Part shown: one piece after another, positions 11,032-19,818 of the stretch | Numbering within the stretch: position 1 is the stretch's first letter | Layout: the number at the start of each line of letters is the position of its first letter | Source: Lampropedia cohaerens | GTDB taxonomy: Bacteria > Pseudomonadota > Gammaproteobacteria > Burkholderiales > Burkholderiaceae_C | Reading direction: 5' to 3' | NCBI RefSeq assembly: GCF_001005215.1 | Contig: NZ_LBNQ01000005.1 | Span: forward strand, 1 to 58,895 | Length of the DNA stretch: 58,895 bases | Made by a program: the position numbers and the translations under genes | Notes under the pieces: model-generated | Seen by the model: only the letters and a program-made list of their open reading frames with translations | Told to the model about the DNA's origin: nothing | Databases searched by the model: none

Positions 11032-12315
11032 TTACCGCAGGCGTGGTAGCAGCCAAGCTGCAGCGGCTAGCGTGGCATGATCGGCGTGAGGGGCGCCTAT
11101 GGCCTGCAGGCCTAGTGGCAGGCCGCGTGGGCCGCGCGCAAAAGGCAGGTGTATGCACGGCAAGCCCAGCAGTGTCCAGGGCCGACAGTAGAGTGGATCG
11201 CCTGTGCCTTCCTCGAACAGGGGCGCTTCGCCAGCGGCGCTGGGAGCCAGCAGTACATCCGCGTCCCTAAACAGATCGGCCAGTTGTCCGCGGGCTCGTG
11301 CGGCACGGTCTAACTGTGCGGCGTAATGGGCATGCGGCATCTCTAGGCCTCGCGCGATGACGCCGCGCAACGTGACGCCGAGCTGCTCTTCATGACGTAG
11401 CCGTTCGTCGCTGAGCGCCCGCGCTGTCTCGTAAGCCATGATGTCGATGTGTGCCTGCGCGAGGTCATCAAAACCGGCGGGCAGGTCGATGTCGGTGACC
11501 GTGGCGCCTGCGCGTTCAAGCATGCCGGGCACCATGGCTAAGAGTGCCTTGGTCTCGGCGGCAACACCGTCCCATTGCGCCGTGCGGCACAATCCCACGC
11601 GTGGTGCGTGGTCGATGGAAAGGTCCATCAGCTGCTGATTGCCACTGAGGCAGGCTGCCAGCAGTGCTACATCTTCGACCTCGCGCCCGATCGCACCGAT
11701 GGTGTCGAGCGAATCGCTCAGGCCCTTAACGCCCGTACGGGCAATGGCGCCGAAGGAAGGCTTGTAGCCCACCACCCCACAGTAGGCGGCAGGACGGATG
11801 ATGGAGGCGGCCGTTTGCGAGCCAAATGCCATCGGCACCATGCCCGCTGCCACAGCTGCGCAAGAGCCGCTGGAAGATCCACCCGGCGTATGCGCGTGAT
11901 TGTGCGGGTTGCGCGTGGGTCCCGCCTGGAAGGTGGCAAATTCTGTTGTCACAGTCTTGCCTAACGCAATGGCACCGGCTTCGCGGCACAGCGCAACGGT
12001 GGCGGCATCGGCGCAGGGCTGATGGCCTGCATAGATGGGGGATCCATAAGCGGTAGGCATATCCCACGTGTCGAAGACATCTTTAATGCCCAAGGGCAAG
12101 CCATGAAGCATGCCCTGAACGGCTCCGGCGTCGAGTTGGCGTGCGCGATTGAGTGCCGTATCTTTGGCGACGTGGGTCCAGGCCTGAAGTTGTGGCTCTA
12201 GCTCGGCGATGCGTTCCAGACAGGCATACACCACATCGGTGGCGCGGAAATCGCGTTGTTGCAGGCCGCGCGCCAGCGCAGCGGCACCGAGTTCGTTCAG
12301 AGGTGGGTGGTTCAT
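11032..12315 (-). CDS. iacH: Amidase-signature hydrolase IacH
   Basis: Amidase-signature enzyme of 427 residues. The Ser-cisSer-Lys triad is visible: Lys78 (LPLGIKDVFDT), the Gly/Ser-rich motif GGSSSGS at 145-151, and the nucleophile Ser171 in GSQTAASIIRPAAYCG. It is expected to cleave an amide or the lactam of an oxindole-type intermediate; its precise role in the pathway is undefined in the literature I know. It sits 29 bases after iacG, in the order seen in other iac operons. Confidence 0.88.
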   Translation of the reverse strand: MNHPPLNELGAAALARGLQQRDFRATDVVYACLERIAELEPQLQAWTHVAKDTALNRARQLDAGAVQGMLHGLPLGIKDVFDTWDMPTAYGSPIYAGHQPCADAATVALCREAGAIALGKTVTTEFATFQAGPTRNPHNHAHTPGGSSSGSCAAVAAGMVPMAFGSQTAASIIRPAAYCGVVGYKPSFGAIARTGVKGLSDSLDTIGAIGREVEDVALLAACLSGNQQLMDLSIDHAPRVGLCRTAQWDGVAAETKALLAMVPGMLERAGATVTDIDLPAGFDDLAQAHIDIMAYETARALSDERLRHEEQLGVTLRGVIARGLEMPHAHYAAQLDRAARARGQLADLFRDADVLLAPSAAGEAPLFEEGTGDPLYCRPWTLLGLPCIHLPFARGPRGLPLGLQAIGAPHADHATLAAAAWLLPRLR

Positions 12316-12344
12316 GATTGTGGTTCAGGTAGAGAGGGAGGGCG

Positions 12345-12872
12345 TCAGCGCTCGAGAACCGAGCGGTGGTCAATCTGGTGGTAGTTGCGGTTGAAGTAGG
12401 CCAGTGCTTCACCGTCCGGCTCGGCGCGAATGTCTAGTACGCGGCAAAAGCACACGTCATGCGTGCCGACGGTGTGCGTGTGCTCGATGGCACAGTCGAG
12501 GCTGACCAGCGCGTGACGCAGTACCGGGGCGCCGGAGACCAGGGTGTCCCACTCCGCCTGGGCGAAGCGCTCTTGCTGACTTAGCGCAGGATCGGAGAAG
12601 CATGCAGAGAAAGGCTGTTGTTGTGCATTGAGGACATTGACGCACAGCACACCATTACGGCGGAACATGGGGTTGGACCAGGCTGCGGTACGCATGCATA
12701 CTAGGATGGTGGGGGGGGTATCGCAGACGCTGCAGACCGCAGAGGCGGTGAAGCCGGCGCGGCCAGCTTCACCGTCGGTGGTGATTAGTGTTACAGCGCC
12801 GGTTAGCAGCGCGAGCGCGCTGCGAAATTGTTGCTGGGAAACTCCTGTGTCGGAGACGGGGGCAGGGATCAT
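12345..12872 (-). CDS. iacG: NAD(P)H:flavin oxidoreductase IacG
   Basis: Flavin-reductase-domain protein of 175 residues (FRSALALLTGAVTLITT, TASAVCSVCDTPPTILVCM, FCRVLDI). It supplies reduced flavin to a two-component monooxygenase, most likely IacA, which has an acyl-CoA-dehydrogenase fold. AGGAG precedes the ATG. It lies 31 bases after iacF and 29 before iacH. Confidence 0.9.
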   Translation of the reverse strand: MIPAPVSDTGVSQQQFRSALALLTGAVTLITTDGEAGRAGFTASAVCSVCDTPPTILVCMRTAAWSNPMFRRNGVLCVNVLNAQQQPFSACFSDPALSQQERFAQAEWDTLVSGAPVLRHALVSLDCAIEHTHTVGTHDVCFCRVLDIRAEPDGEALAYFNRNYHQIDHRSVLER

Positions 12873-12903
12873 GACAGGGCTCCTGTGGCGCGAGGGGATG
12901 CTC

Positions 12904-13863
12904 TCAGATATCCAGAATCAGGCGCGGCGTGAGCGAACGTGAGCAGCACACTGCGATCTGGTCGTTTTCAGCCTTCTCTTCGTCGGTCTGGTAAGAATCG
13001 CGATGCTCGGGAATGCCTTCGAGGACGGTACACATGCATGTGCCGCACACACCTTGCTCGCAGGACATCTGCACCCGGATGCCGATGCGCGTCAGTGCCT
13101 GCGCGATGCTCTCGTTGGGGCCTACCGCGACTTCCTTGCCGCTGGCTGCGGCCACGACTTCGAAGCTAGTACCGCCGAGTTCCATCTCCGCCTGAAAGTA
13201 CTCGTGGTGGATGCGCTCCTGTGAGAACCCCATCGTGCGGGCAGCATCCATTACCCAATCCATGAAACCTTTGGGGCCGCAGACGTAGACGTGGCTGTCA
13301 TCGGCAGCGCCGCCTAGCAGTGTTGCGATGTTCGCAGGCGCGGGCGGCTCGACCTGATCGCAGTGTGTGAACACCTTGTCGGCAAATGGTGCGGCACCGA
13401 GTTCGTCGAGGAACGCCATGTGCTCGGGGGATCGGCCGCAGTAATGCAGTTCGAAGGCCAGCTTGGCATGGTGCAGGCTGTAGGCCATGGCGATCATCGG
13501 CGTGATGCCGATGCCGCCGCCGAAGAGGTAACTCTTGCCGCCTCCGGCAGCCAGCGGAAAAAGGTTGCGTGGTGTACTGATCGTTATTTCACTGCCTGGC
13601 AACAGTTGCTCGTGAACAGTCACCGAGCCACCGCGGGAGTTTGGGTCCCGGAGGATGCCGATACGGTACAGGCCGGACTCCATGGGGTCGGAGCACAAGG
13701 AGTACTGACGGACTAATCCGCCAGGAAGATGCAGGTCTATATGTGCGCCGGCTTCGAACATTGGCAAACGTTCCGTGCCGGCAGGCTCGAGGTCCAGCAC
13801 GACGATGTCTTTCGCGGCGAGCGTGCGGCGTGCCACACGTACCGTCAGGGTTGAATCATTCAT
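12904..13863 (-). CDS. iacF: Ferredoxin-NAD(P)H reductase IacF
   Basis: Electron-transfer component of 319 residues for the Rieske dioxygenase IacCD. Architecture is of the phthalate-dioxygenase-reductase type: an N-terminal flavin domain (GLVRQYSLCSDP), a nucleotide domain (GGGIGITPMIAMAY), then a C-terminal plant-type [2Fe-2S] domain with Cys268, Cys273, Cys276 (CEQGVCGTC) and a late Cys at about 306. The start at 13863 (MNDSTL) lies 17 bases after iacE; an in-frame upstream start would overlap iacE. The substrate is electrons from NAD(P)H. Confidence 0.92.
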   Translation of the reverse strand: MNDSTLTVRVARRTLAAKDIVVLDLEPAGTERLPMFEAGAHIDLHLPGGLVRQYSLCSDPMESGLYRIGILRDPNSRGGSVTVHEQLLPGSEITISTPRNLFPLAAGGGKSYLFGGGIGITPMIAMAYSLHHAKLAFELHYCGRSPEHMAFLDELGAAPFADKVFTHCDQVEPPAPANIATLLGGAADDSHVYVCGPKGFMDWVMDAARTMGFSQERIHHEYFQAEMELGGTSFEVVAAASGKEVAVGPNESIAQALTRIGIRVQMSCEQGVCGTCMCTVLEGIPEHRDSYQTDEEKAENDQIAVCCSRSLTPRLILDI

Positions 13864-13880
13864 GAGTAGCCCGCCCTTGC

Positions 13881-14645
13881 TCAGCGCATAAAAATGCCGC
13901 CATTGATGTCCCACGCCGCGCCGGTGACGAAGCCCGCTTGTGGTGAAGCCAGATGCACAACCGTGTCCGCAATGAAGCGGGGGTCACCGAGCTGGTGCAC
14001 TGGGATCACGTGGTCGATGATGTGCTGCAGTTTCTCGGCAGGCACGCTCGCGCGCACAGCCGGCAGATCAATCGGTCCTGGTGCTATGGCATTGACGGTG
14101 ACGCCGCGCCCTGCCAGTTCCTTGGCAAAGATCTTGGTCAGCACCAGAATGCCTGCTTTGGAGGACGCATAGTGCGCGCCGGCAGCTGTGCCTCCGTTTT
14201 GCCCGGCCAGCGATGCAAGATTGATGATCCGACCATAGCCGCACGCACCGAAATGGCTGCCAAAGACCTGGCAGCCCAGCAGGTTGCCCCGCAGATTTGT
14301 ATCGAGCACACTGCTGAACTCGTCCGGAGAAATCTGCATGACGGGCGTGTGCAGCGTCACCGCAGCATTGTTGACCAGTACGTGTACGCCGCCCCAGCGC
14401 GCCCTCAGGCTGTCGAGCGCGGTTTCGAAGTCGACTTTCTCGCGCACGTCGAGCTTGATCGCGACTGCGGTTGCCCCGCTGCCATCGAGCTGACTGGCCA
14501 GGGACTGTGCGGCTTCAAGGTGGATGTCAGCAATTGCGACGCAGTAACCTGCGGCATGCAAGCGTTCTGCGATGACCTGGCCGAGGCCCTGGGCGGCACC
14601 GGTCACGACTGCAACATGGGCTGTTTGTGGCGCGTGGTGGGCCAT
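13881..14645 (-). CDS. iacE: Short-chain dehydrogenase/reductase IacE
   Basis: Classical SDR of 254 residues. The cofactor motif is VTGAAQGLGQ (14-23), followed by NNAAV, and the catalytic Ser145, Tyr159 and Lys163 (HYASSKAG). In the iac pathway IacE works after IacA on a hydroxylated indole-acetate, towards dioxindole-3-acetate. AAGGAAC precedes the start. It is spaced 17 bases from both neighbours, so is part of one transcription unit. Confidence 0.9.
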   Translation of the reverse strand: MAHHAPQTAHVAVVTGAAQGLGQVIAERLHAAGYCVAIADIHLEAAQSLASQLDGSGATAVAIKLDVREKVDFETALDSLRARWGGVHVLVNNAAVTLHTPVMQISPDEFSSVLDTNLRGNLLGCQVFGSHFGACGYGRIINLASLAGQNGGTAAGAHYASSKAGILVLTKIFAKELAGRGVTVNAIAPGPIDLPAVRASVPAEKLQHIIDHVIPVHQLGDPRFIADTVVHLASPQAGFVTGAAWDINGGIFMR

Positions 14646-14662
14646 TGTGATGTTCCTTGTGG

Positions 14663-15139
14663 TCAGAGGATGTAGCCGATGGTCTGCAGCACGTCGTCCG
14701 AGTTGATGAGTCGCACGACCTTTTGCACGATCTGAAAGCTATCGCCATCGCGGCGCAGGGTATAAACGAGATTGGCGGTGTACTGGTGCGTGTTTTCCTT
14801 GCGGAAATCAGTGAGAAACTGCGCGCAGCGCACTGTCACCGTCGTTGCGTCCTGCGCAGCCACACGAAAGCGCGAGACCATGCGCACGGTCCGTGGCTCA
14901 GGGCTGGTGGAGATCGACTCGCCCCCGGTGAGGCGTCGCACACGCAGCTCTCGCATATGCGCGTTGTCGTAGGCGTAGTTGAGGGTATTGGCGAAGTCGG
15001 TCGCCTTGGGATCGATGGGCACGACGTAGAGGCCATCCTCGCTCCAGAGATTGAGCCAGTCCTGGTAGAGCTCGTTATCGAGCATGTCCGCTTCCTGCCA
15101 GATGAAGGCCGCGACTTCGTTGAGCAATGCAATGTTCAT
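14663..15139 (-). CDS. iacD: Ring-hydroxylating dioxygenase small subunit IacD
   Basis: Beta subunit of a Rieske non-haem iron oxygenase, 158 residues, with an NTF2-like fold (FIWQEADMLDNELYQDWLNLW, RFRVAAQDATTVTVRCAQFL). It stabilises the alpha subunit IacC. I chose the ATG at 15139 because GGGGAAC lies seven bases upstream. Starts at 15154 (ATG) and 15160 (GTG) in the same frame are alternatives. Confidence 0.9.
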   Translation of the reverse strand: MNIALLNEVAAFIWQEADMLDNELYQDWLNLWSEDGLYVVPIDPKATDFANTLNYAYDNAHMRELRVRRLTGGESISTSPEPRTVRMVSRFRVAAQDATTVTVRCAQFLTDFRKENTHQYTANLVYTLRRDGDSFQIVQKVVRLINSDDVLQTIGYIL

Positions 15140-15160
15140 TTTTGGGTTCCCCATGAGCAC

Positions 15161-16459
15161 TCAGGCCGTCATTGATTTGAGCCATTGGCGGTAGGCGGCG
15201 CGCATGCCGGTCTCGGCACTGACATCGCTCTTGCGGCCATCGGCCGTCTGCACCTCGCCGGGCAGTCCGCGGTTGACCATGATCCAGAGGTCCTCACCGG
15301 CATGTGCACCTTTTTGCACACGTTCCCAAGCCTCGGAATCATCGGGCGTACCAAAACCCATCGGGCCCTGAAAGTGCTCATGCAGCCGCAGTCGGTACTG
15401 ATTGGCGATCTCTGGACCGCCATCCATGACGATGGCCGCATGGTGGATTTCGGTCTTGTCCACCGCAATGGGGCGCAGTACGCGAAAGAACGCCATGGAA
15501 CAGGCCACATTGGGATAGATGTTGAGGTTGAAGCCGGTCCCGCCTACGGCTCGCACGATGCGACGGACCTGCGCTTCCTCGTGACCCTCGTCGCGCAAGG
15601 CTTGCGCAAGTTCCTCGAAGCGCTCGGGAATTGGCTTGTCCAGATCGGCCTCCAAGTCCACCAGGTCGGGGATCATGACCATCACGCTGTGGCCGTTGCC
15701 CAGGTCTTCGACATAACCGGGCCCCTCAACGAAATCAAAAATCTTCTTCGTTTCTTCGTCCAGTGAGGTCAGGAAGGACTTGTGCACCAGCGGAAAGTGG
15801 TAGGCGTCAGTCGTGTTTTCCAGCTGGATCTTCCAGTTGCCAGGAAAGCTGAATCGGTGCTCGCCTGCAACCTTCACAGGGTAGCCGCCAGCTTGCTTCA
15901 TGAAGAGGTCCATCCACTTCTTGGCTGGTCCCAGCCACTCCTGCAATGGCAGGATGTCGTCCTTGAAAGTGGCAAACACCATGCCGGCGTACTGCTCCAC
16001 GCGCAGACTCACCAGCGGAAACTCTGCCTTGTCAATGCTGTCGCCGTAGCTTTCCGGATGTGGAACACCGCGCAGTGAGCCGTCTAGGCCGTAGCCCCAG
16101 CCGTGATAGGGGCAGACGAAGCTGCTGGTCTTGCCCTTCTTGTGTTCGCAGACAGTGGCACCGCGATGGCGACAGCGGTTGAGCAACACATGCAGATTCT
16201 TCTTGCGGTCACGTACCAGAATGACCGGCTGCTGGCCGATCCAGGTGGACTTGAAGCTGCCAGGTTCGGCTACCTCACTGACATGGCCAACCCATACCCA
16301 GTTCGAATAAAAGACTTTCTCCATCTCCTCTTCAAAGATGGCAGGGTCGGTGTAGAGAGAGGTGTGAACGCGGTCGGGCTTGACCAGTGTTTCATAGCAG
16401 CGGCCAGCGCCGCGATCGGAGGTCTTTTCGACCGGCTGGATAGGAATGACGGTGGTCAT
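15161..16459 (-). CDS. iacC: Rieske ring-hydroxylating dioxygenase large subunit IacC
   Basis: Catalytic alpha subunit of 432 residues. The Rieske [2Fe-2S] ligands are Cys96, His98, Cys116 and His119 (CRHRG...CPYHGW). The mononuclear iron site is His221 and His226, with the bridging Asp218 (DAYHFPLVH). With IacD and the reductase IacF it converts dioxindole-3-acetate on towards catechol in known iac systems. AGGAG precedes the ATG. It is spaced 112 bases after iacB, the largest gap within iacA-iacH. Confidence 0.93.
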   Translation of the reverse strand: MTTVIPIQPVEKTSDRGAGRCYETLVKPDRVHTSLYTDPAIFEEEMEKVFYSNWVWVGHVSEVAEPGSFKSTWIGQQPVILVRDRKKNLHVLLNRCRHRGATVCEHKKGKTSSFVCPYHGWGYGLDGSLRGVPHPESYGDSIDKAEFPLVSLRVEQYAGMVFATFKDDILPLQEWLGPAKKWMDLFMKQAGGYPVKVAGEHRFSFPGNWKIQLENTTDAYHFPLVHKSFLTSLDEETKKIFDFVEGPGYVEDLGNGHSVMVMIPDLVDLEADLDKPIPERFEELAQALRDEGHEEAQVRRIVRAVGGTGFNLNIYPNVACSMAFFRVLRPIAVDKTEIHHAAIVMDGGPEIANQYRLRLHEHFQGPMGFGTPDDSEAWERVQKGAHAGEDLWIMVNRGLPGEVQTADGRKSDVSAETGMRAAYRQWLKSMTA

Positions 16460-16571
16460 AGTGTGGGGCTCCTAGTGAGGTAGGTCTACGCAGCAGGCAG
16501 GGGACGACGTCTGGGGTAGTAATCGCCTACAGCGAGGGGGCAGATGGCGGCGCAGAAAGCCTGTGCGCCTG

Positions 16572-16931
16572 TCACGCAGGCACCTCCAGTTCGCGGCCAA
16601 TTCGCGCCTCGACCTTGGCGTACTTCCAGAGTTTGTAGGTGCCATCGCCAACGGGGGTAACGCGAAAGAGGTTGCACGCGGCGGTGACAGTGGCAATGTC
16701 GGGGACATCGGCCAGAATGTAGGTAGTCCAGGGCCAGCTGGGCGAAGGACCGACCATGATGCGGTCATCATCCATATTGCCCAGCACGTTGACGCCAGGC
16801 AGATCTGCGATGCCTTTCATCATGCTGGCGAAGGCCGCCCATACTTCCTTGGCCTCGGCAGTAGTGGCGTCGAAGAAGTTTTGCTGGATACCGATGCAAA
16901 AAAGCACGCGCAGGGGTTTGGGACTGCTCAT
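16572..16931 (-). CDS. iacB: Small conserved protein IacB
   Basis: Protein of 119 residues. It matches IacB by size, by position between iacA and iacC, and by a dimeric alpha/beta-barrel look (two beta-alpha-beta halves, RVLFCIGIQQNFF and TTYILADVPDIATVTAACNLF). The biochemical role of IacB is not firmly established. The start at 16931 (MSSPKP) has AGGAGA upstream; a longer frame to 16976 runs into iacA. Confidence 0.82.
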   Translation of the reverse strand: MSSPKPLRVLFCIGIQQNFFDATTAEAKEVWAAFASMMKGIADLPGVNVLGNMDDDRIMVGPSPSWPWTTYILADVPDIATVTAACNLFRVTPVGDGTYKLWKYAKVEARIGRELEVPA

Positions 16932-16972
16932 CGTTTCTCTCCTTATGTCAGTGAGGGTGTTGGGCCAATGGA

Positions 16973-18172
16973 TCACACATAGCCGGGCAGGGGATTGCGG
17001 CCGAACAGCATGGCTCCGCCGTTTTGGAATGTCACTTCGCCAAGGAAGGCATGCTGCGTGACGACATTGGCATCGCGCACGCAGCGTGCCAGAGGGCTGC
17101 GGTTGTAGATTCCGGCCATGCCCGAAAGCATCTGCATGCTGCGTGCAACCTCGGCACCGACGCGCGCGGCGTGTGATGCGGAAAGGCGCAGCATGTTGGT
17201 CTGTTCATGCGAGACCGGATCTCCGGCCAGAAGGCTGGCCCACGCTTCATCAATAGCTTCGAAAAACCAGCTTCTTGCCGCGCGCAGTTGCGCCTCCGCA
17301 TGGCCAAGCTGGGTTTGCGTGACCGGACGATCTCCTAGCGTTGGTGCGCCGGTAACGGCCTTGTAGCCACCGGCCAGCCGGCGCAGTTCGTCGATGGCGG
17401 CGCGGCCAATGCCGAGGTTGACCACTGCAAGCACCTGTGCGGCGAAAGCCAGTGTCGGGTAGCGGAACATCGGCTCATCAAGGTTGGACTGACCACCACG
17501 CACGAAGGTCCAATCCTCCGGAACGGTCACGTTATCAACAACGAGGTCATGACTGCCCGTGCCGGCAAGGCCACTGACATCCCAGGTTTGCACGATCTGC
17601 ACCTTCTCGCGTGGGATCACAGCCATGCGGGGAAGACCGGTGGTGTCGCCTTTGCGCGGACTGATGCCGACACCTACAACGGTGGCGCCCATGCAACCGC
17701 TGGAGAAGCTCCAGCGGCCACTTACTCGGATGCCTTCATCCACGTAGAAGGCTGGCTGTGGTGGAAAGATGCCGCCGGCGAAAACGGTGTCGACGTTGTC
17801 GGTGTAGATCTTCTCGAAGGTTGCACGTGGCAGCGCGGCCAGGTAAGTCGGCGCCATACCGAAGCTGGCGACCCAGCCAGCGGAGCCATCGGCGCGTGAG
17901 ATGGTCTCGATGAGCTCGCAGAACTGGCGCGCAGTCCATTCATTGCCGCCCAGTCGCTTGGGCACAAGCGCGCGATAAACCCCGATGCGCTTGAACGCAT
18001 CGATCACGTCCTGCGAGAGGTGGCGTTGTTGCTCGAATTCGGCCGCGCGGTTACGCAGGTTCGCGAGCAACTCCTGCAAGCCAGCGTCAGGCGCGCATCG
18101 CGCCTGAATCGGGACGGTTCCGATAGCGGTAGCGGTGCTCGTGCCGGTCAACGCGTCAGCGGTAGTCGTCAT
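16973..18172 (-). CDS. iacA: Indole-3-acetate monooxygenase IacA
   Basis: Flavin-dependent monooxygenase with an acyl-CoA-dehydrogenase fold, 399 residues, like HsaA and DszC. Features include the N-terminal helical domain (VIDAFKRIGVYRALVPKRLGGNEWTARQFCELIETIS), the mid beta-domain (SGRWSFSSGCMGATVVGVGI) and the C-terminal helical bundle (GAEVARSMQMLSGMAGIYN). In iac pathways it performs the first attack on the indole ring of indole-3-acetate, using reduced flavin from IacG. The start at 18172 (MTTTADAL) has GGAG upstream. It is the first gene of the operon. Confidence 0.9.
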   Translation of the reverse strand: MTTTADALTGTSTATAIGTVPIQARCAPDAGLQELLANLRNRAAEFEQQRHLSQDVIDAFKRIGVYRALVPKRLGGNEWTARQFCELIETISRADGSAGWVASFGMAPTYLAALPRATFEKIYTDNVDTVFAGGIFPPQPAFYVDEGIRVSGRWSFSSGCMGATVVGVGISPRKGDTTGLPRMAVIPREKVQIVQTWDVSGLAGTGSHDLVVDNVTVPEDWTFVRGGQSNLDEPMFRYPTLAFAAQVLAVVNLGIGRAAIDELRRLAGGYKAVTGAPTLGDRPVTQTQLGHAEAQLRAARSWFFEAIDEAWASLLAGDPVSHEQTNMLRLSASHAARVGAEVARSMQMLSGMAGIYNRSPLARCVRDANVVTQHAFLGEVTFQNGGAMLFGRNPLPGYV

Positions 18173-18230
18173 GTTTTCTCCATCGAGAGGAAATGTGTCG
18201 CACAAAGTACATCACAAAAAAGATACTTCA

Positions 18231-18259
18231 TTCATGTGAAAAATCATGTATTTGGTCGC
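18231..18259 (+). promoter_or_regulatory. Shared island operator-like motif, copy A
   Basis: TTCATGTGAAAAATCATGTA followed by TTTGGTCGC. It is nearly the same as 6155-6183 and lies where an activator or repressor of iacA would bind. Confidence 0.5.
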
Positions 18260-18469
18260 TGTTTCGCCATGTGGGGCGATCTTTCGAACATGGTCTTCGG
18301 TGCATACGAAAGCAACTATCGGGCCAGCTTATCTTCGAGGCATTTTTGGCGATATCTCATGGGTTTCGCATGTTTGGTGCGTGACGCGCCTTGTACTGGT
18401 GCGCTCGTTTGATCTGTGCACCATTTCATGATTAAACATCTTCTCGTCATGTATATAAATTCTCTACTT

Positions 18470-18494
18470 TTCAAGTGAAAAAGATGTTTTTTGG
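18470..18494 (+). promoter_or_regulatory. Shared island operator-like motif, copy B
   Basis: TTCAAGTGAAAAAGATG followed by a T-rich run and TTGG. It is the most degenerate of the three copies and lies upstream of the ABC-importer operon. Confidence 0.35.
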
Positions 18495-18571
18495 CACGGA
18501 ACCTGCTTGTTGCTCGGGCCGGCGCCGTTCGGGCCGGACGTTGATATGGCAACAAGACTTGGAGAATGGGC

Positions 18572-19714
18572 ATGGCGATGAAGCAGAAGGTGGCGGTGTT
18601 GATGGCGGGCGTGTGCGTTGCGCTTGCGGCGCAAGCGCAAGTCAAGGTCGGGGTGGTGACGTCGTCATCCGGTCCGATTGCGTTGGTTGGAATTCCCCAG
18701 AAGAATTCGGTTGCGCTGCTGCCGCGCACGGCCGGTGATCTGGATATTGAATACATTTCGCTTGATGACGCCAGTAACCCCACTGCTTCTGTCAGTGCGT
18801 TTAAGAAGCTCATCGGCGATGGTGTGGATGCCATCATTGGGCCCAGTGGTACGCCCAACGCGATGGGAGTGATCCAAATCGCGGCGGAGGCGCAGGTGCC
18901 CATGTTGGCTCCCGTAGGTAGCGCTGCGGTGATTCATCCGCCTACCGAGGCAAAAAAGTGGGTATTCAAGACCACGCAGAACGATGACATCATCGCTTCT
19001 GCACTGGTTGAGCACATGAGTCAGACAGGCGTGAAAACGCTGGGGTTTATTGGCACGGCCGATCCCTTTGGAGAGAGTTGGCTCAACGTTCTCTCTGAAC
19101 TTGCAGAAGGTGCCGGTATCAAGATCGTGGCGGCTGAGCGCTTTCAGCGTCAGGACACGTCGCTGACGGCGCAATCGATCAAGCTCATTGCAGCCCGTCC
19201 CGATGCCATTCTTATCGCAGCTCCTGGCAGCTCATCCGTGCTTCCACACACGACGCTGGTCGATCAGCGCTACGGTGGGCAGATCTACCAGACTCATGGG
19301 GCGGCACTGCCTGATTTTCTCGAGCTCGGGGGCAAGAAGGTTGAAGGCACCATCTTGGCAGCTAGCCTGATGCTCGTGATGGATGAGGTGTCGGACGCCC
19401 ACCCGTCGAAGCCGGTGGCGCGCAAATACATCGATGACTACACCGCCTTGTACGGCAGTGAACCAGCCACGTTTGGTGCCAACGTATATGACGCGGGACT
19501 GCTGTTGGAGGCGGCCATTCCTGTCGCTGCGAAGGTGGCGGAGCCGGGGACCGCGGCGTTCCGTGTGGCATTGCGTGATGCACTGGAAAACGTGCGTGAG
19601 TTGCCCGCGACGCAGGGCGTCTACAACATGACACCGGAGGATCACAGCGGTTTCGATGAGCGTGGGAGGGAGCTGATTACCGTCAAGGAAGGCGCCTGGA
19701 GGCTGCTGAAGTGA
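18572..19714 (+). CDS. Periplasmic substrate-binding protein, Liv-type ABC importer
   Basis: Type I periplasmic binding protein of 380 residues. It has a signal peptide (MKQKVAVLMAGVCVALAAQA) and the family's start of the mature domain (VKVGVVTSSSGPIALVG). It captures a ligand for the permeases encoded downstream. Members of this family near aromatic catabolic genes often bind aromatic acids rather than branched-chain amino acids, so indole-3-acetate or a precursor is a candidate. The start at 18572 puts GGAG seven bases upstream; ATG codons at 18566 and 18578 are alternatives. Confidence 0.9.
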   Translation: MAMKQKVAVLMAGVCVALAAQAQVKVGVVTSSSGPIALVGIPQKNSVALLPRTAGDLDIEYISLDDASNPTASVSAFKKLIGDGVDAIIGPSGTPNAMGVIQIAAEAQVPMLAPVGSAAVIHPPTEAKKWVFKTTQNDDIIASALVEHMSQTGVKTLGFIGTADPFGESWLNVLSELAEGAGIKIVAAERFQRQDTSLTAQSIKLIAARPDAILIAAPGSSSVLPHTTLVDQRYGGQIYQTHGAALPDFLELGGKKVEGTILAASLMLVMDEVSDAHPSKPVARKYIDDYTALYGSEPATFGANVYDAGLLLEAAIPVAAKVAEPGTAAFRVALRDALENVRELPATQGVYNMTPEDHSGFDERGRELITVKEGAWRLLK

Positions 19715-19724
19715 TGCATACGGT

Positions 19725-19781
19725 GCGTGGCGCGAAGAGGTTGTGCGCGCCACGCGCTGGCAAGGGGCGCAAGCCCCCTTG
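19725..19781 (+). promoter_or_regulatory. Tandem hairpins between binding protein and permease genes
   Basis: A 10-bp stem (GCGTGGCGCG at 19725-19734 with CGCGCCACGC at 19746-19755) is followed by CAAGGGG/CCCCTTG (19761-19767, 19775-19781). Neither has a T-run. Such hairpins after a binding-protein gene commonly protect the upstream mRNA and damp downstream expression; this is inferred here. Confidence 0.5.
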
Positions 19782-19818
19782 TATCGCCTGAATTGACAAA
19801 TCAATTTCCGTATACACG

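Larger units (their letters stand above)
18173..18571. promoter_or_regulatory. Divergent iacA / ABC-importer control region
   Basis: About 400 AT-richer bases with no convincing gene, between divergent coding regions. It contains two copies of the motif also found upstream of the GMC dehydrogenase: 18231-18259 (about 60 bases from the iacA start) and 18470-18494 (about 80-100 bases before the binding-protein start). Promoters for both operons and sites for IacR or the AraC-type regulator should lie here. Confidence 0.6.
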
